From the NCBI RefSeq assembly GCF_001039355.2, contig NW_019775813.1, positions 582,597 through 646,596 of the forward strand: DNA of 64,000 bases. The letters run 5' to 3'. Below are positions 25,875 to 33,400 of this stretch, one piece after another; the first letter of the stretch is position 1, and each line of letters begins with the position of its first letter. Under the pieces are notes generated by a model that worked only from the letters and a program-made list of their open reading frames with translations, was not told the DNA's origin and searched no databases. Made by a program: the position numbers and the translations under genes. The DNA comes from Lingula anatina (Eukaryota > Brachiopoda > Lingulata > Lingulida > Lingulidae).

Positions 25875-27776
25875 TTAGTCGGCCAGTAAGATCTCGGGTG
25901 ACAGATGACTGGGCAGCGGAACGGGATGGGGTGTGGCTGTCGTTTGCGTAGAGCGGAAAGTCTGAAAATCGAAGCGAGAAAGAGCGTCAGCTGCGACGTT
26001 GTCAGAACCTGGAATATGTTCGGCTTTGAATAGAATGTTGTAGGATAACGCAACAAGGGTTAGTTTGCGAAGTAAGCGGAGAATAACTTTTTCTTTTGTC
26101 GAACATTTGTTTAGAACGTATACTAGCGCTTGATTGTCTGAATGAACGATGACTTTTTTGTGAGCGAAAGTGTCACGCCATAGGCTGAAAGCTGCCACTA
26201 TAGGATACATTTCAAGAACGGCTATGTTTAATTGTTTCAAGTGATCCGCCCAGGGTCCCCAGAACCACAGAGAGTTGAGTATCGCGCCGAACCCATGTTG
26301 GCTAGAAGCGTCGGTGTACAGGTGAAGGGTGTTCGAACCTTCCCATGCGTCGTCGTGGAAGAAACCTCTTCCGTTGAACTCGAGTAGAAAACTTCTCCAC
26401 ATATTCAGGTCGGCTCGAGATTCGCTGTTAAGACGGACTTTGAAGTATGGCTTAGAGACCCCTATTGTCAAGTTTATGAGTCTGCGAAGGAAGGCTCGGC
26501 CAGCGGGAATGATGTAGCAGCAGAAATTTAAGAGACCAATGATCGACTGAAGCTCTTTCAATGTGATTTTCTTACTGCGGAGGTGAGACTGAATTAACTC
26601 TAAACACCTTGAGATTTTTTCGGCGGGAAGTCGGGCCTCTTGCTTTACCGAGTCTAGCTCAATGCCCGCGAACGTTATGGTCGTGGCCGGGTCAGTTGTT
26701 TTGTCTGCAGCGATGGGTATCCCGATGTCCTTGCACGTATGAAGAAATTGTTGCAACTTGTTCGAACAACCTTGGTAAGAGCTTTCTACGATAAGGAAAT
26801 CGTCTAGTAAGTGAGTCATGTGGGGAATGTCTAGCTTTGTAGCTGCGATCCACTGCAGTGCCGAACTAAGCTTTTCGAAGAGGCTGCATGAACACGAAAG
26901 ACCCATAGGCAATGTTTTGTCGAAATAGAAAAACTGGCGATGTCGAAAGCCTAACAGAAAGCGGTAGTCTGGATGAATCGGAATGATACGAAAAGCATTT
27001 TCAATGTCTGTTTTTGCCATGAAGGCTCCCTTTCCAACGGTCTTGACTAAGCGTATGGCGTCGGCGACTGTGGCGTATTGCACTGAAGAATGTTCTGGGT
27101 TAATGCCGTCATTAACCGAATGGCCTTCGGGGTGGGAGAGGTGGTGGATAAAGCGAAATTTGCCTGGGGATTTTTTGGGGACGACGCCGACAGGGGAGAT
27201 TTTAAAATTTGGAAAAGGAGGGGTGGCGAGAGGGCCCAATAAACGACCCGCTTGGACTTCGGTGAGAATTTTGTCGTCTAACGCTTGGGAAGTGTCGGAG
27301 GCGGACTGTAAGTTTTTAGTAGAATTTTGAGGGAGGGAACCTGAAAAGGGGATTTTAAAACCTTCTGAAAACCCCGTAACTAGAAATTGAGACGTGACGA
27401 TGTCGTAATTTGTGAGGTAACGTTCGAGGATCTGGGGTTTTACGGGGGTGGTGATGGACTGGTCCTGATTGTACGGCTTGTTTTGGAGAATGGCCTGCTG
27501 GAGAGGGGAACTAGAATCTTCGGAAGCTGGGTCTGGGTTGGTAGGGGGAAGGGCCGGAGGCTCGAAAGGAGTGGGATCGTTGGCGGGACATTTTGAATGG
27601 AGAGGGCTTTGACGAAAGTTGGGGGCAAGAGGAACGGGGGTGACTGCCCCTGCAGCCCATGCATTGGTGGGGGAAACGGCACGTGAGCGGGTTGCATGGC
27701 TGTCCCTCGTTCCAGCGAAAACAGAAGCCAGGTCTGGAGGCTGATTGTGGGACTTGGTCTTGATCACGTCTCGCAA
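25875..27776 (-). CDS. Reverse transcriptase-RNase H polyprotein of the Ngaro-like element
   Basis: Copies element RNA into DNA. With numbering from the TTG at 27776 (633 residues): Pro-rich linker 1-115; RT fingers with KFRFIHHLS (206-214); motif A KTDIENAF with Asp257; LPMGLSCS (289-296); catalytic HLLDDFL with Asp325 and Asp326; then RNase H with Asp489 (YTDAS), Glu522 (LEMYP), Asp547 (HSDNQA) and Asp597 (NVAADALSR). No methyltransferase domain follows. There is no ATG before residue 253, and the frame is open upstream to the TGA at 27932-27930, overlapping the Gag frame by about 420 nt in the +1 position. It is therefore probably a Gag-RT fusion produced by +1 (or -2) frameshifting, although an unseen splice cannot be excluded. 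The 3' end overlaps the YR frame. Confidence 0.93.
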   Translation of the reverse strand: MRDVIKTKSHNQPPDLASVFAGTRDSHATRSRAVSPTNAWAAGAVTPVPLAPNFRQSPLHSKCPANDPTPFEPPALPPTNPDPASEDSSSPLQQAILQNKPYNQDQSITTPVKPQILERYLTNYDIVTSQFLVTGFSEGFKIPFSGSLPQNSTKNLQSASDTSQALDDKILTEVQAGRLLGPLATPPFPNFKISPVGVVPKKSPGKFRFIHHLSHPEGHSVNDGINPEHSSVQYATVADAIRLVKTVGKGAFMAKTDIENAFRIIPIHPDYRFLLGFRHRQFFYFDKTLPMGLSCSCSLFEKLSSALQWIAATKLDIPHMTHLLDDFLIVESSYQGCSNKLQQFLHTCKDIGIPIAADKTTDPATTITFAGIELDSVKQEARLPAEKISRCLELIQSHLRSKKITLKELQSIIGLLNFCCYIIPAGRAFLRRLINLTIGVSKPYFKVRLNSESRADLNMWRSFLLEFNGRGFFHDDAWEGSNTLHLYTDASSQHGFGAILNSLWFWGPWADHLKQLNIAVLEMYPIVAAFSLWRDTFAHKKVIVHSDNQALVYVLNKCSTKEKVILRLLRKLTLVALSYNILFKAEHIPGSDNVAADALSRFDFQTFRSTQTTATPHPVPLPSHLSPEILLAD

Positions 27777-28929
27777 TGAAAGTGACCTCCGCCAATATAA
27801 CTCCGTTGGGGTCCTCCCAGTTGAATCCAGGGGACTTTTGTTGTGCTCTGAACTTCTCGTCGTAGCGACGCCAATTTGGGAATTTGTTGGCCTGCATTTC
27901 GAGAATGCGGTTTGCGTAATGAAGGAGGCTCACTGCTTCCGTTGGGAAGCGCTGAAGGTGAATGACACTAAAAACGTGGAATGCGCACTGCCATTGATAC
28001 GGGGTTATTGGAGACGAACGTTTGTGTGCAGGAGCCAACTTAAACGAAATATTCCCGTCGTCGTCGACATTGGGCTGTGTAACGAGTTGTTGGGGCGTAG
28101 AAATTTCTGAAGAAGTAAGCGTATTTGACGAGGGGGGAAGGAGCGATTTCATATCCACGAACTCTTTAGCCCAGATTTTTTCCCTGAGGCTCTTGGGGAC
28201 ATGCTGGTCTAAAAGTGAATAGTGGCTCTTACCTTGAGAGCCCTGGTCCTGAGCCGGGCAGTGGAGGTGAGTGGGTGGCTGACACTGTGCCTGGTTAGAA
28301 GAAGGATTACCCATGTAACCCTGAGAGGACGAAGGACCGGGATTAGAGGCGTAACCCGTGTTACCCTGTGACGACTGACGAACTTGAGACTGGGCTGGGT
28401 TACCCATGTAACCCGGGTTACCCATGTAACCCTGAGGGAAGGGAGAGTGTGTTGTGGCAAAGAAACCCAAGTTACTCTGCGACGACGTGGAAGGCTGGAC
28501 ATGTCCGGAGTTACCCACGAAACCCTGCGTGGTAGGCAGCTGAGATGGGGCAGAGTAACCCATGTTACTCGGCACTGCCCTTACAGCCTCTTGACTCCCG
28601 GTGTGTAAAGGTGCTTGGCCGTGCAGGGACACCTGACCCTGGATAGGATTACCCATGTAACCCTGTGAGGTGCCAGGTGGTGGGCTGTTTATGACACCTT
28701 GAGTAGCTGTATTGCTTGTGTGCGCATCTGATATCAGCGATCCGCTAGTGGGAATTGGGTTTGAGGCGGCGGCTGCTGCTCGTGGCGAGCTGTTTTGCCT
28801 GTGTTGATGCGCGACCTGCGCGTTTGCGTCCGTCATAACGGCGGTCGCGTATTCCCCGTGTTCCTGCAGGGCTTGAAGGAAGGAGAATCCTTCCATGGGA
28901 GGTGCAGGGATGTGAGGAAGTTGGCTCAT
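27511..28929 (-). CDS. Gag-like nucleocapsid protein of the Ngaro-like element
   Basis: Starts at a true ATG, only 3 nt after a good splice acceptor; 472 residues. Residues 1-230 are low-complexity, Ser/Gln/Gly-rich, with repeated GYMGNP (four exact copies) and variants such as GFVGNS between 88 and 209. A conserved core follows (about 238-395), with VPKSLREKIWAKEFVDM and a Trp-rich segment ending WRRYDEKFR, resembling Gag-like proteins of other tyrosine-recombinase elements. The C-terminus has two zinc-binding motifs: C403-X8-C412-X4-C417-X3-H421 (CCCH type), then C423-X2-C426-X3-H430-X4-C435 (knuckle-like), and a basic Ser/Arg/Pro tail. Expected role: RNA binding and particle assembly. The last ~420 nt overlap the RT frame. 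Confidence 0.88.
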   Translation of the reverse strand: MSQLPHIPAPPMEGFSFLQALQEHGEYATAVMTDANAQVAHQHRQNSSPRAAAAASNPIPTSGSLISDAHTSNTATQGVINSPPPGTSQGYMGNPIQGQVSLHGQAPLHTGSQEAVRAVPSNMGYSAPSQLPTTQGFVGNSGHVQPSTSSQSNLGFFATTHSPFPQGYMGNPGYMGNPAQSQVRQSSQGNTGYASNPGPSSSQGYMGNPSSNQAQCQPPTHLHCPAQDQGSQGKSHYSLLDQHVPKSLREKIWAKEFVDMKSLLPPSSNTLTSSEISTPQQLVTQPNVDDDGNISFKLAPAHKRSSPITPYQWQCAFHVFSVIHLQRFPTEAVSLLHYANRILEMQANKFPNWRRYDEKFRAQQKSPGFNWEDPNGVILAEVTFIARRDQDQVPQSASRPGFCFRWNEGQPCNPLTCRFPHQCMGCRGSHPRSSCPQLSSKPSPFKMSRQRSHSFRASGPSPYQPRPSFRRF

Positions 28930-28932
28930 GTT

Positions 28933-28955
28933 CTGAAATAGAGAATGAATTGTTG
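28933..28955 (-). promoter_or_regulatory. Candidate 3' splice site before gag
   Basis: The sense strand reads AATTCATTCTCTATTTCAG, then AAC, then the gag ATG. The pyrimidine-rich tract and CAG fit an acceptor. Joined to the A1 donor at 31069, it removes about 2.1 kb including the whole hydrolase gene, leaving the gag AUG as the first in the message. Confidence 0.6.
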
Positions 28956-29596
28956 TGACTCCCTGAGCAGAGATTTTAGCCCTGCCAGCTATGTGGGTGA
29001 GTGGGGGAGGGTGTCTGTATGTGTGAGTTTGTTTTATGTGAGAGGAGTAAAAAGATGGAAAGGTTCCGCTAATATGACGAGCAACGTACGTGAACGGATG
29101 TGTAAATAGTGGAACGTGATAAAATGTAACGAACTATTGTGATAACGTGTAACGAGCATAACGGGAACAGTAACGAATCTAGCCGTGATAACGTGTAACG
29201 CATGCGGCATAGTAACGGATGTAGCATGTAACGAATTAACGTACGTAAGTATAACGTGTTTCTTTGTGCGGAAAGTAATCTGAAAACGTGTAACTTAATG
29301 TGGCATGTCTGTAGTGAGTATAACGGGAAAATGTAACGAATCTAACGGTAATAACGTGTAACGTATGTAGCTTAATAACGGATGTAGCATGTAGTGAAAT
29401 AACGAACGTAAGTATCACGTGTTTCAGTGTGCGGAACGTAATCTGAAAACGTATAAATTAATGTAGTATGAAACGTGTAAACCATGTAACGAATGAGACG
29501 AGATAATATAAAACGTATGTGGCGGTGATAGGAGATAGCGACTGCAGAATGTGCTACGATGTAACGAAAGGCCATGAAAACGTGAAACGTACGCAA
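28956..29596 (-). other. TAACG-rich spacer between hydrolase and Gag genes
   Basis: Non-coding within the element and rich in the pentamer TAACG and in GTAAC. It would be removed as intron from the Gag transcript if the proposed splicing is right. It contains the tandem duplication listed separately. Two short minus-strand frames here are repetitive and unconvincing. Confidence 0.6.
29128..29475. repeat. 163-bp imperfect tandem duplication, TAACG-rich
   Basis: Two full units (about 29154-29316 and 29317-29475) plus a partial third unit to the left (from about 29128). Matching blocks recur with period 163, for example TAACGAATCTA at 29171 and 29334, and GGATGTAGCATGTA. Identity is roughly 80% by eye. 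It lies in the spacer between the hydrolase and gag genes. Confidence 0.8.
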
Positions 29597-30328
29597 CTAT
29601 TTAAACAGAAGCGAATCAAAAGAATAAAATGATGGCAACGTGTGTAACCTAACGGAATGCGTATAATTATTATAACCTGAATAAACAATAAAACTAAATA
29701 TAGTTAGTAGGCGACTTGATGCAAGGAGCGTGGTATACTCACGCAGATGACGTCGCGAATGGATTACAGCGCCCCGTATCGATCGCCAGAGACGTTTTCG
29801 TCCCCGTGTGTTCAGATGAACTCCGTCGGAGCAGAGGACGTCTTTCCACGCATCTTGGATTCCCACGTGTTTCCAGAAGTGTGCTCGTGACTTGGTTGAA
29901 AGTTGTCTTCGTAGTTCGTCGTTGATAACGTCGACTTGGCCATTGAAAGATTCCTGGTCCGATTCCTGCTTCAGGTAACCCCTCTGTTTGTATGCTCGAG
30001 GGTAAAGCTGGCCCCAGTATAAGTGAATGCGACGGTTACGGCGGAGGATTTCATCAATTAAGAACAGGATGGAACGGATGACTGGTGTGGGATCGTGGCC
30101 AAGGCGAATGTCATTTTCACCCAACTGACAATATATGAAGTCGGCTGAGGAAACGGCGCTCCAAAGATCGGGAAATTGCCACATGCTGTGGACGTTAGCG
30201 CCACCTCGCGCTAAGTAGCGTACTCTAGATCCAGCAATACCAAGATTGTTGGGAAGGTCACTGTCGTCCCGAAGTCGACGGATGAAACTATGTCCCATAA
30301 CTACAACTTCCCGATTGTCTGGTTTCAT
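29597..30328 (-). CDS. SGNH/GDSL-type hydrolase carried by the Ngaro-like element
   Basis: Predicted serine esterase/lipase-fold enzyme of 243 residues; the substrate is unknown. From the ATG at 30328 the SGNH blocks are in order: nucleophile Ser14 in VVVMGHSFIRRL, block II glycines 42-43 in ARGGANV, block III GEND (70-73) in QLGENDIRLG with oxyanion Asn72, and block V Asp168/His171 in DGVHLNTRG. All catalytic positions are present. The 50-residue tail is hydrophobic and basic without a recognised motif. The frame is open nine codons further to a TTG at 30355, but the ATG is preferred because a splice acceptor lies 21 nt before it with no intervening AUG. Hydrolase ORFs are known from some animal Ngaro elements; their role is unknown. 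Here it precedes gag. Confidence 0.88.
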   Translation of the reverse strand: MKPDNREVVVMGHSFIRRLRDDSDLPNNLGIAGSRVRYLARGGANVHSMWQFPDLWSAVSSADFIYCQLGENDIRLGHDPTPVIRSILFLIDEILRRNRRIHLYWGQLYPRAYKQRGYLKQESDQESFNGQVDVINDELRRQLSTKSRAHFWKHVGIQDAWKDVLCSDGVHLNTRGRKRLWRSIRGAVIHSRRHLREYTTLLASSRLLTIFSFIVYSGYNNYTHSVRLHTLPSFYSFDSLLFK

Positions 30329-30349
30329 GCTGAACGTATGTGTACTAAG

Positions 30350-30372
30350 CTGCAAAGAATGAAGGAATAATG
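30350..30372 (-). promoter_or_regulatory. Candidate 3' splice site before the hydrolase gene
   Basis: The sense strand reads TTATTCCTTCATTCTTTGCAG, then 21 nt without AUG, then the hydrolase ATG. The tract and CAG fit an acceptor. Use with the A1 donor at 31069 removes about 720 nt containing upstream AUGs. Confidence 0.55.
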
Positions 30373-31043
30373 CGTGGGGTGAAGTGAGGGTATTGCGTGC
30401 TAAGACTTGGTAGTAGGAGGGGGTGTTGTAGAGACAAAAAGATGTGACTAGGCTATGAGCATCTGTTAAGTATTAAAGTCGGTTCTATTGAAGAGCTGGG
30501 TTAATGTGACGCTAATTAGCTCGTCCGGTGAAAGTTACGTAATGACCTAAGTGTTGTAAGCTTAGGTTACAGATTAGAGAAGACTTTGGAGCCATCTAAT
30601 TAAACATGCATGTGTCCACAGATGTGGTGCGTGGGAATGGCGTAAACATATCCGAACTGAAAAACGTATAGGAAGGAAAGTTTAAGCGTAAAAAGGGGCT
30701 ATGTAATGTGTTACTAACGACTAATCTGTAGTGATAGTGTAAAGGTGAGCGTTCTAATAACGAGAGGGATGACTATCGGGGGTGAGGTTCATTAGCTACG
30801 GATGCGTAAAATATACTAGTGGACGTGTATTAATAATAAGCTTCACCTGCATGTCTATTAAGAGCTAACGAGCGGGGTATGTAATGTGACTAAACGAACT
30901 ACCATACAGTTCTGAGTCCGGTGCTGAGATCCTGGAGTGGTAAGATCGACGATCGGAGGAAAAAACTCAACGTCCATCGGTGTTAAGTAACGACAAGAGA
31001 TATAATGCCAACTGTAGACCATGATAACGTAACGAACTGATAT
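30373..31043 (-). other. Non-coding region after A1
   Basis: About 670 bp between A1 and the hydrolase gene with no long frame. It has several AUGs on the sense strand (for example near 30606-30612), which would hinder translation of an unspliced message. It is best read as intron. Confidence 0.55.
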
Positions 31044-31063
31044 TGAACGAAATAAAGTGAGAG

Positions 31064-31070
31064 ACTTACC
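31064..31070 (-). promoter_or_regulatory. Candidate 5' splice donor in A1 (G|GTAAGT)
   Basis: The sense strand reads CAGATCG|GTAAGT, with the intron starting at 31069; all six intron positions match the metazoan consensus. From the proposed start (31197) to this donor there is no AUG over 128 nt, as expected of a spliced untranslated leader. The same donor is duplicated in A2. Confidence 0.6.
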
Positions 31071-31164
31071 GATCTGCTACTTTAGCTGTACTCAAATTGT
31101 CACTGTCCTCTATTGTTGTACGTATAGTAGTAAGCGTTGTCGACGGCTGCACGTCTCTCTATAG

Positions 31165-31199
31165 TTGACCGCTCGTGCCGGAGGCTGGATACGATCTGA
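31165..31199 (-). promoter_or_regulatory. Candidate TATA-less promoter: Inr + DPE
   Basis: The sense strand has TCAGATC (31199-31193), fitting the initiator YYANWYY with +1 at 31197. At exactly +28 (31170-31165) it has GGTCAA, matching five of six positions of the DPE consensus RGWYVT. A CCAAT motif lies further upstream in the same repeat. The spacing is the strongest part of the argument; no expression evidence is available. Confidence 0.45.
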
Positions 31200-31387
31200 C
31201 CGCTACTGCTAAGATCTTCAACGCGCACATGTGGGTCACATGTCAATTAGGACGCGTAACGATTGGTCAAGATGATGTAAGAAGTGCGGTAGAGGCACAA
31301 GTGGCTGTATAACGGCGCCAGGGCGACTCCCTACTTATTATGTAACGTCATAAATGGGATTGCGTCTAAGGCCGCAATCTTGTATTT

Positions 31388-33287
31388 GTCAAAAAGGTTA
31401 ACAATATACAAGAGTCAAACTTCAGGTGAAAATATTCAAATTATGAGAATCAAAGGAAAAGGCAGGAACACTACAGGAAGCACAAACAAATTGCCCAAAT
31501 TCTTGTCATTGCTTGGAGATCCTGATCTGCTTTCAAAGTAAACCTCCACCTTGGTATGATAGCAAAAATTTTGATTGGAAATAATGTTATATTCTCCATT
31601 TTCATATAGCTAAAAAAATGTTTCTCATCTTACATAAGAGATCGTCTTTTAAAGCACAATTCATTTCAGTTAAAGGACAAAATAAGCATTCTCTGCTGCA
31701 CAATGCATACTTCCTGCCTTTAAAAACAGAAAATACAGGGGAAAGATGAACACAGAGTTACTGAGTACTACTTTTAAACACTGATCTCATCATTTAAAAA
31801 CTCAGTCATGCGTTTTATTCTCAAAACAATGGTTGCTTCTTTTTTTCTAAAATTAATTTTGCCATTTATATATTTTCTATCATTTAAATTTTTCATATAT
31901 CATTTAAATAAAGAATGGCCCTTCTTAAGGCCAAAATCAATCACATGTGATTACTTAGTGTTTTGCTATTTAACTTATTTACCCCAGTTAGACGAAAGAG
32001 CACTAAACGGTCATTTAATGTTTCTTTGCTTACAACGCCAAAAAGAAGAGATAAAAGCAAAGAAAATTTCTTACTCAAGTCGCCTTTTCAATTGAAATGC
32101 CAAGTCCTTCCAGCTCTCCATTTTAGGTAAAAAAAATGTCAACTTGACACCCGCAGGCCTAACAACACAATCACTACCAATAACTGAGCCAAAACATCCA
32201 TCCCATTAGCAATGACACCACAGCTTTTTTAACGCAATATTTTTTTCAACTTTTATTCAATTTTCCATTAGCATCATTCTTTAACTGACCACAAGCCTAG
32301 CAATAGAACAAACGCCACCTAGCGAACCATCAAAACATCCTGGCCATCATTTCCAGGCCACAATAACCAACAAAATAAAATGTTCCCAAACAACAAAATA
32401 CAAAGTTTACCCACTTTCCTCTAATAAACCCCAAAGAATGCAACACCTTCTTCTCAAATTAATACACTAAATGCCACAAACCTCCGCAAAACAAACACGT
32501 AGAAAAAACCCTCCACCACACAGGTGTTGTCTAATAGCCCGAGGGTGATCAGAAGTCACGGTGACAGACATCAAAGCCTAGCCTCTGTTTGAATTGTGTT
32601 CTCTGTGTTTGTTAACACACAAAAACAGAAGTTTGATGTCATTTACATCTGGAAACTGGGGACCCAGTGGCAATGCACTGGCAGAGCTAAGGATACAGGA
32701 CACAGATTCATCTCTGCTCAATTTTAAATAAAGGCCCCTAAATGCATTATACTGTTTAATAAACAGCGCACCTGTTTTTCAAAGGGTCAGTATAGAAAAC
32801 AACATACAATTTACTGTTTTGTGAGCTATGCAATCAAAAAAAATTCACTGCACTGACAAAAAATGATCTTACTTTGTGGGCCAGCACCTGCATTCTTGCC
32901 AACTTATACATTTATTAATTTTCAGGGAAAAAAGCTATTTAATTTCGCTTTGAAAACCAGGATGAACAAAAGATCTTAAAATTCCATTCACTTCTGGCAA
33001 TAAGAGGTTCAGTTTATGTCCTTCGCCAAACATTTAGCAAGCCTGCTTTGTAATAAAAGATACTGAATTTGCCAGTAGTAGTGTTTCTGGATAAGAGATA
33101 TTTGGTCTAGAGTGTTGTGTCATTTACCCTCCTATATCTGCACTGATCACACCATCACACATTCCTTGTACACACAAATGTCAATCAAATGTCAATTAAT
33201 GACAAATACTTCACACCTCTCTGGGTAACTGAGACGAGCAGTCACAATGAGGCTGCGGTATTATGTTCGGCATCACCAGGCCCGCAG
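31388..33287. other. AT-rich non-coding stretch right of the retrotransposon
   Basis: No supported gene. It starts with the right flank of the insertion. An abrupt fall in GC and CpG content marks the element boundary. Confidence 0.6.
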
Positions 33288-33400
33288 CCAGCAATGTCAA
33301 AAGGGAGGTTCTTTTTCTGAAAAAGTAGACTGATTCTTCCCTTTCATTTACCCATTTCGAGAAATGACATAAAACTTGGATCAATTTCGATTCCGAGAGA
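33288..33400 (+). repeat. Old dispersed repeat, family R3, copy 2
   Basis: Aligns in order with 13591-13710 and 46053-46173: CAGCAATGTCAAAAGGGAGG, TTTTTCTGAAAAAG, then GAAATGACATAAAACTTGGA and TCAATTTCGATT. Confidence 0.5.

Larger units (their letters stand above)
23645..31387 (-). mobile_element. Complete Ngaro-like tyrosine-recombinase retrotransposon
   Basis: In sense (minus) direction the order is A1, SGNH hydrolase, Gag-like, RT-RNase H, tyrosine recombinase, B1, A2, about 100 bp unique, B2. The split direct repeats (A1 ... B1-A2 ... B2) are the hallmark of Ngaro and PAT retrotransposons, which integrate with a tyrosine recombinase instead of a DDE integrase and make no target duplication. 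DIRS and PAT carry a methyltransferase domain after RNase H; here YR follows RNase H directly, which favours Ngaro. All coding frames are open, B1 and B2 are identical, and A1/A2 differ by a 2-nt indel, so it is young and possibly active. It is clearly more GC- and CpG-rich than the flanks. Confidence 0.93.
31044..31387 (-). repeat. Ngaro terminal repeat A1 (left end in sense)
   Basis: 344 bp matching A2. The outer tip TGTATTT is followed by flanking GTCAAAAAGG. Near the tip lies a 7-bp stem inverted repeat (GATTGCG 31358-31364 with CGCAATC 31373-31379), and at about 31320-31332 GGCGACTCCCTAC, the inverted relative of the B motif GTAGGGAGTCACCC. It contains the promoter candidate and splice donor. 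Confidence 0.93.

Noticed and set aside
25715-26056. Minus-strand frame of 113 codons across the RT/YR junction
   Set aside because: It is the third frame over the overlap, has no domain, and both other frames carry recognised protein.
26983-27330. Plus-strand open frame of 115 codons
   Set aside because: It lies antisense to the RT gene, whose minus-strand frame has clear catalytic motifs. Other plus-strand frames between 26329 and 28608 are antisense shadows too.
23645-31387. Assignment to DIRS1 or PAT instead of Ngaro
   Set aside because: DIRS1 has inverted terminal repeats and both groups carry a methyltransferase domain. Here the repeats are split direct and no domain separates RNase H from YR.
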